Source: Microbacterium sp. MAH-37
GTDB taxonomy: Bacteria; Actinomycetota; Actinomycetes; Actinomycetales; Microbacteriaceae
NCBI RefSeq assembly: GCF_009758255.1
Contig: NZ_WSEN01000004.1
Span: 434,001-498,000, forward strand
Reading direction: 5' to 3'
Length of the DNA stretch: 64,000 bases
The position numbers were made by a program, and so were the translations under genes. Under the pieces are notes generated by a model. The model did not search any database, was not told the origin of the DNA, and saw nothing but the letters and a program-made list of their open reading frames with translations. Shown in pieces: positions 59,836-64,000 of this stretch. Positions within the stretch are counted from its first letter, which is position 1; each line of letters opens with the position of its first letter.

Positions 59836-60390
59836 ATGCAGGAACCCGAGCGTCGCAGACGAGACCCCGAGGCGCGCCGTCGTGCCATCGTCGAGGCGAC
59901 CGCCGAGCTGATCACCGAGGTCGGCGTCGACGCCGTCACCCACCGTATGATCGCCGCCCGCGCCGCCGTGCCCCTCGGCGCTACCACGCAGTACTTCGAC
60001 ACCCTCGACGATCTGCGGGCCGCCGCGTTGCAGCTCATGGCGTCCCACGTCGAGGAGCAGATGGACCTGCTGCGCGCCGCGGTCGCCGAGCGCGGAGCAT
60101 CCCCGCAGGTGCTCGCCGGCATCATCCACGCGGCGCTGGTCGACGCGACGTCCGCGCAGGCCGACCGCGCAGTCGTCACCGCCGCCATCCGCGACCCGCA
60201 GCTGCGCGAGATGGCGCGCGGCTGGTCGGCACAGCTGGCGTCGTTCCTCGAACCCGCGCACGGCCCGGAACGGGCCCTCGCTGCAACCGTCTTCATCGAC
60301 GGCATCCTCTGGTACACGCAGATCAACGATGATCCGCTTCCGCAGCACATCATCGAATCCGCCCTCTCAGGCATCCTCGTCCGCCCCTGA
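59836..60390 (+). CDS. TetR-family repressor of the RND pump
   Basis: A 184-residue regulator with an N-terminal TetR helix-turn-helix (RRRAIVEATAELITEVGVDA VTHRMIAARAAVPLGATTQY, about residues 14-53) and a helical ligand domain. ATG at 59836 has AGGAGGG 5 bases upstream. Its stop is 14 bases from the RND gene, and a palindrome stands in front, so the two genes form an autoregulated resistance module. The ligand is presumably a pump substrate (inference). Confidence 0.88.
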   Translation: MQEPERRRRDPEARRRAIVEATAELITEVGVDAVTHRMIAARAAVPLGATTQYFDTLDDLRAAALQLMASHVEEQMDLLRAAVAERGASPQVLAGIIHAALVDATSAQADRAVVTAAIRDPQLREMARGWSAQLASFLEPAHGPERALAATVFIDGILWYTQINDDPLPQHIIESALSGILVRP

Positions 60391-60404
60391 CCAAGAGAAC
60401 TCAC

Positions 60405-63400
60405 ATGTGGAAACTCTCCGTCCTCAGCCTGCGCAACCGCGCACTGATCGCTCTGATCACCATCGTCGCGGCCGTCTTCGGCGGCCTCGCGCTGACCAAC
60501 CTCAAGCAGGAGCTCATCCCCTCCCTTGAGCTGCCGGCGCTGGTCGTCATGACCAGCTACCCCGGCGCCTCGCCGGAGGTGGTCGAGAACGACGTCTCGA
60601 CGCCGATCGAGACCGCCATCCAGGGGGTACCCGGGCTGGAGTCGACGACCGCGACCAGCACGACGAACTCGTCGATCGTGCAGGCGATGTTCACCTACGG
60701 CACGAACCTCGCGACCGCCGAGCAGAAGATGCAGCAGGCGATCAACCGCATCTCGCAGCAGCTGCCCGAGGATGTCTCGCCGCAGGTGCTGTCGGTGTCG
60801 ATCGACGACTTCCCGGTGATCCAGATCGCGGTGACGGGCTTCGACGACGCCGAGACCGCGCAGGCAGACCTCGAGAACGTCGCCATCCCCAAGATCGAGG
60901 ACGTCGAGGGCGTCAACGCGGCCCAGATCGTCGGCGGCACCGGCCAGCGCGTCACGATCACTCCGGACACCGCGAAGCTCGCCGAGCACCAGGCGACGCC
61001 GCAGATGATCACTCAGGCCATGCAGCAGAACGGCGTGCTCTTCCCGGGCGGCTCGATCACCGAGGGCGACGAGACCTTCACCGTGCAGACCGGATCGAAG
61101 ATCTCGTCGGCGGATGAGATCTCGGCGCTGCCGCTGGTGGGCACGGATGCCACGATCGGCGACGTCGCCACGGTGCAGCAGGAGTCCGACCCGGTGACGT
61201 CGATCTCGCGCGTGGACGGCGAGGACGCGCTGTCGATCGCAGTGACGAAGCTGCCCGCCGCGAACACCGTGGACGTGTCGAAGGGCGTCCTCGCGGCGCT
61301 CGACGACCTGGAGAAGTCGTTCCCCGACGCCGAGTTCACGGTCATCTTCGACCAGGCGCCGTACATCGAGCAGTCCATCGAGTCGCTGGCGCAGGAGGGC
61401 CTGCTCGGCCTGGTCTTCGCGGTGATCGTCATCCTGGTGTTCCTGCTGTCGATCCGCTCGACGCTGGTGACCGCGATCTCGATCCCGACATCCGTGCTGA
61501 TCACGTTCATCGGGCTGCAGGCGTTCGGCTACTCGCTGAACGTGCTGACGCTCGGTGCGCTGACGATAGCGATCGGGCGCGTGGTCGACGACTCGATCGT
61601 CGTCATCGAGAACATCAAGCGGCACTACGTGGAGGGTGCCGACAAGGGGGACGCCATCCGTCTCGCGGTGCGCGAGGTGGCATCCGCCGTGACGGCGTCT
61701 ACGATCACGACCGTCGCGGTGTTCCTGCCGATCGTCTTCGTCGGCGACATGGTCGGCGAGCTGTTCCGGCCGTTCGCGATGACCGTGGCGATCGCGATGA
61801 CCGCGTCGCTGCTGGTGGCGCTGACGATCGTGCCGGTGCTGGCGTACTGGTTCCTCAGGCCGGGCAAGCCGCTGCTCGATGAGAACGGCGACCGCATCGA
61901 TCCGGAGGATCCGGCCGCGCCGCCGACCCCGCTGCAGAAGATCTACCGGCCGATCCTCGGCTGGACGCTGAAGCACTCGCTGACCACCGTCGCGATCGCG
62001 ATCGTGGTGCTGATCGGCACGCTCGCGATGGCACCGATGATGAAGGTGAACTTCCTCAGCGACTCCGGCCAGAACACGATGACCGTCACGCAGGACCTCG
62101 GCCCGACGGCCAGCCTGCAGGCGCAGTCGGATGCCGCGGCGAAGGTCGAGGACGCGCTCGAGGGCGTCGACGGGATCGAGCACGTGCAGGTGTCGATCGG
62201 CTCGAGCGGCTCGGCGCTGCGCGACGCCTTCGAGGGCGGCGCGGCGATCACCTACTCGATCCAGACCGATGCCGACGTCGACCAGGAGGCTCTGCGCGCC
62301 GACGTCGAGGATGCGGTCGACGACCTGGACGGCGTGGGTGAGATCACCGTCGCCGGCTCGCAGGGCTTCGGCTCGAGCGACATCGAGATCACCGTCACCG
62401 CTGCGAACGGCGACGACCTGCAGACCGCGACCGACGCGCTCGTGAAGGACCTCGACGGCCGAGACGGCGTCGGCAAGGTGACGGACAACCTTGCGGCCTC
62501 GCTGCCGTACATCGCCGTGGCCGTCGATCGTGACAAGGCCGCAGAGCACGGACTGTCAGAGGTCGCCGTCGGCCAGATGGTGTCGAACGCGATGCGTCCG
62601 CAGCAGATCGGCTCTGTCGAGATCGACGACACCGCGCTGACCGTGTACATCGCCGACCCCGAGCCGCCGACGACTGTCGCCTCGCTCGAGGAGATGACGG
62701 TGCTCACGCCGACCGGTCCGGTGCAGCTGCAGGACATCGCCACGGTGTCGCAGGAGCAGGGACCGACCTCGATCACCACGCAGAAGGGCAAGCGCACCGC
62801 GACGATCACTGTGCCGCCGTCATCTGACGACCTCGCCGTGGCGACCGCCTCGGTGAACGAGGCGATCGACGACGTGAAGCTGCCCGCCGGTGCCGACGCC
62901 GAGATCGGCGGCGTCGCGCAGCAGCAGGCCGACTCGTTCTCGCAGCTCGGACTCGCGATGCTCGCGGCGATCCTGATCGTCTACGTGGTGATGGTCGCGA
63001 CCTTCAAGTCGCTGCGCCAGCCGCTGCTGCTGCTGGTCTCGGTGCCGTTCGCGGCCACCGGCGCGATCCTGCTGCAGATCATCACGGGCGTGCCGCTGGG
63101 CGTCGCGTCACTGATCGGCGTGCTGATGCTGATCGGCATCGTGGTGACGAACGCCATCGTGCTCGTCGACCTGGTGAACCAGTATCGCGAGAAGGGCCTG
63201 TCCGTGCCTGAGGCGGTGCTCGCCGGTGGCGAGAAGCGTCTGCGCCCGATCCTGATGACGGCGCTCGCGACGATCTTCGCGCTGACCCCGATGGCGCTCG
63301 GCATCACCGGGCACGGCGGGTTCATCTCGCAGCCGCTCGCGATCGTCGTGATCGGCGGCCTGGTCTCCTCGACCGTGCTGACGCTGATCGTGCTGCCGAC

Positions 63401-63977
63401 CCTGTACAACCTCGTCGAGGGTGCGCGCGACCGCCGTGCCGCGCGTCGCACTGCGCGCGGCGGCGACGCCGGTTCGGCGCCTTCCGCGGACGACGGACCG
63501 GATGCCGGTGAGCCGAGCTCCGGAGCGGAGGCCGAGGTTCCGGCGGATGAGGGCGTTCCCGCGCTGGTCGGTGCTGCCGTCGGGGCAGGGGCGGTCGCCG
63601 GTGCGGACGACGATCCGGTCGACGGCGGAGCGCCGAGCGCGGCCAAGCCGATCGGGCATGTGCCGATGGCGCCCGTGGCAGGGGCGCCGGCGCCGGATGC
63701 GGGTCCTGCCGCGTCCGAGCCCGCGACGACGGATGTCGCCGTGCAGCAGCCGGCATCGCACCCGACGGTTTATGACGCTCCTGTTGCGCCTTCGGCGGCG
63801 TCCTCCTCGGCGATGGCGGCGGCTGCTGCAGCATCCGCCGCCGCGGCGGCCGCAGCCGCTGCTGCCGCGGCATCCGCGATCGTGGCGGCGAACGCGAACC
63901 AGGAGGAGCAGGCGCTCACCCGCCGCGAGCTGCGCGGCCGTGGCATCCCGTCGGCGAACGACGTGAATCACGGCTGA
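60405..63977 (+). CDS. RND-superfamily efflux transporter (AcrB/SwrC-like)
   Basis: A 1190-residue proton-driven exporter with 12 helices and two large outside loops. It begins WKLSVLSLRNRALIALITIV, then YPGASPEVVENDVSTPIETA. The helix 4 region reads NVLTLGALTIAIGRVVDDSI VVIENIKRHY, with the central Asp pair used for proton relay; IVLVDLVNQYREKGLSVPEA VLAGGEKRLRPILMTALAT is the second-half counterpart. The C-terminal tail (from about 1010) is long and Ala/Gly/Pro-rich, with runs of alanine near 1120-1155 and a closing RRELRGRGIP. Relatives in Gram-positive bacteria export lipopeptides or drugs. It is co-transcribed with TetR. Confidence 0.92.
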   Translation: MWKLSVLSLRNRALIALITIVAAVFGGLALTNLKQELIPSLELPALVVMTSYPGASPEVVENDVSTPIETAIQGVPGLESTTATSTTNSSIVQAMFTYGTNLATAEQKMQQAINRISQQLPEDVSPQVLSVSIDDFPVIQIAVTGFDDAETAQADLENVAIPKIEDVEGVNAAQIVGGTGQRVTITPDTAKLAEHQATPQMITQAMQQNGVLFPGGSITEGDETFTVQTGSKISSADEISALPLVGTDATIGDVATVQQESDPVTSISRVDGEDALSIAVTKLPAANTVDVSKGVLAALDDLEKSFPDAEFTVIFDQAPYIEQSIESLAQEGLLGLVFAVIVILVFLLSIRSTLVTAISIPTSVLITFIGLQAFGYSLNVLTLGALTIAIGRVVDDSIVVIENIKRHYVEGADKGDAIRLAVREVASAVTASTITTVAVFLPIVFVGDMVGELFRPFAMTVAIAMTASLLVALTIVPVLAYWFLRPGKPLLDENGDRIDPEDPAAPPTPLQKIYRPILGWTLKHSLTTVAIAIVVLIGTLAMAPMMKVNFLSDSGQNTMTVTQDLGPTASLQAQSDAAAKVEDALEGVDGIEHVQVSIGSSGSALRDAFEGGAAITYSIQTDADVDQEALRADVEDAVDDLDGVGEITVAGSQGFGSSDIEITVTAANGDDLQTATDALVKDLDGRDGVGKVTDNLAASLPYIAVAVDRDKAAEHGLSEVAVGQMVSNAMRPQQIGSVEIDDTALTVYIADPEPPTTVASLEEMTVLTPTGPVQLQDIATVSQEQGPTSITTQKGKRTATITVPPSSDDLAVATASVNEAIDDVKLPAGADAEIGGVAQQQADSFSQLGLAMLAAILIVYVVMVATFKSLRQPLLLLVSVPFAATGAILLQIITGVPLGVASLIGVLMLIGIVVTNAIVLVDLVNQYREKGLSVPEAVLAGGEKRLRPILMTALATIFALTPMALGITGHGGFISQPLAIVVIGGLVSSTVLTLIVLPTLYNLVEGARDRRAARRTARGGDAGSAPSADDGPDAGEPSSGAEAEVPADEGVPALVGAAVGAGAVAGADDDPVDGGAPSAAKPIGHVPMAPVAGAPAPDAGPAASEPATTDVAVQQPASHPTVYDAPVAPSAASSSAMAAAAAASAAAAAAAAAAAASAIVAANANQEEQALTRRELRGRGIPSANDVNHG

Positions 63978-64000
63978 CCCCGCCACGATGCACTGAGGTA

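Noticed and set aside
59157-62549. 1130-codon reverse-strand open frame over the fluoride channel, TetR and RND genes
   Set aside because: It is antisense to several well-defined genes, and its Cys/Pro repeat pattern merely translates the hairpin elements at 59.6 kb.
1-64000. tRNA, rRNA, transposase, integrase or phage genes
   Set aside because: None was recognised by eye on either strand; a tRNA-scan would be decisive for tRNA genes.

Overview
The window looks like a chromosomal segment of a high-GC actinobacterium, most probably a Microbacterium or a close relative in the Microbacteriaceae (inference). The grounds are very high GC with GC-rich third codon positions, frequent GTG starts, dense GGATGCCG/GCATCC words, a DUF3073 protein, Gram-positive lipoprotein and Tat signal peptides, start codons placed 6-9 bases after a TAnnnT -10 box (leaderless transcripts), and many short actinobacterial repeats related to CCTGAGCGAGCGCAGCGAGA and CCGAGCTTGTCGAAGG. 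I saw no rRNA, tRNA, CRISPR array, transposase, integrase or prophage gene.

Layout. 0-10.5 kb: a sugar-utilisation locus with a secreted clan GH-A-like glycosidase, an FAD oxidoreductase, a lipoprotein solute-binding protein, a LacI repressor, two ABC permeases and a Gfo/Idh/MocA dehydrogenase. CAAGCGCTTG/CATGCGCTTG operators sit in pairs at its three control regions. 10.5-18.3 kb: a 5-oxoproline operon (GntR regulator, NRAMP-like transporter, pxpA, ycsI-like gene, pxpB-pxpC fusion, biotin carboxylase-BCCP fusion) followed by an NAD(P)-binding protein. 18.4-34.3 kb: housekeeping and regulatory genes (TetR, uracil permease, purC, two acetyltransferases, a PadR-controlled drug-efflux MFS, purD, Nudix, SCP2-like, purM, purF, MFS, sigma/anti-sigma pair). 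34.4-45.8 kb: secreted I36-like protein, MOSC protein, DUF3073, UspA, PadR-DUF4097 pair, Tat-exported protein, glycogen phosphorylase, TipA-like MerR regulator, EamA-like transporter, phosphodiesterase and LysR. 46-56.6 kb: a second sugar locus (LacI, 2-hydroxyacid dehydrogenase, two permeases, Tat lipoprotein solute-binding protein, DUF2264, GH29 alpha-L-fucosidase, Gfo/Idh/MocA) with its own palindromic operators. 56.6-64 kb: a flavin amine oxidase-like lipoprotein, a Pr6Pr membrane protein, a paired fluoride channel, and a TetR-RND efflux module.

How the parts work together. Each sugar locus couples import, cleavage and oxidation of a glycan-derived sugar under a local LacI repressor. Neither encodes an ABC ATPase, so a shared MsiK/UgpC-type ATPase elsewhere is implied. 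The pxp operon would take up and hydrolyse 5-oxoproline to glutamate, with a biotin-dependent carboxylase subunit of uncertain role. Purine genes are scattered, but several appear to share leaderless promoters with a TAGGCT box.

Most unusual items: the amine oxidase-like lipoprotein at 56690-58093 reads as a circular permutation (the family's C-terminal FAD-binding segment precedes its N-terminal Rossmann fold); dispersed repeats lie in frame inside the pxpB-pxpC fusion and an MFS gene; and paired hairpin elements recur at 27.5 kb and 59.6 kb.
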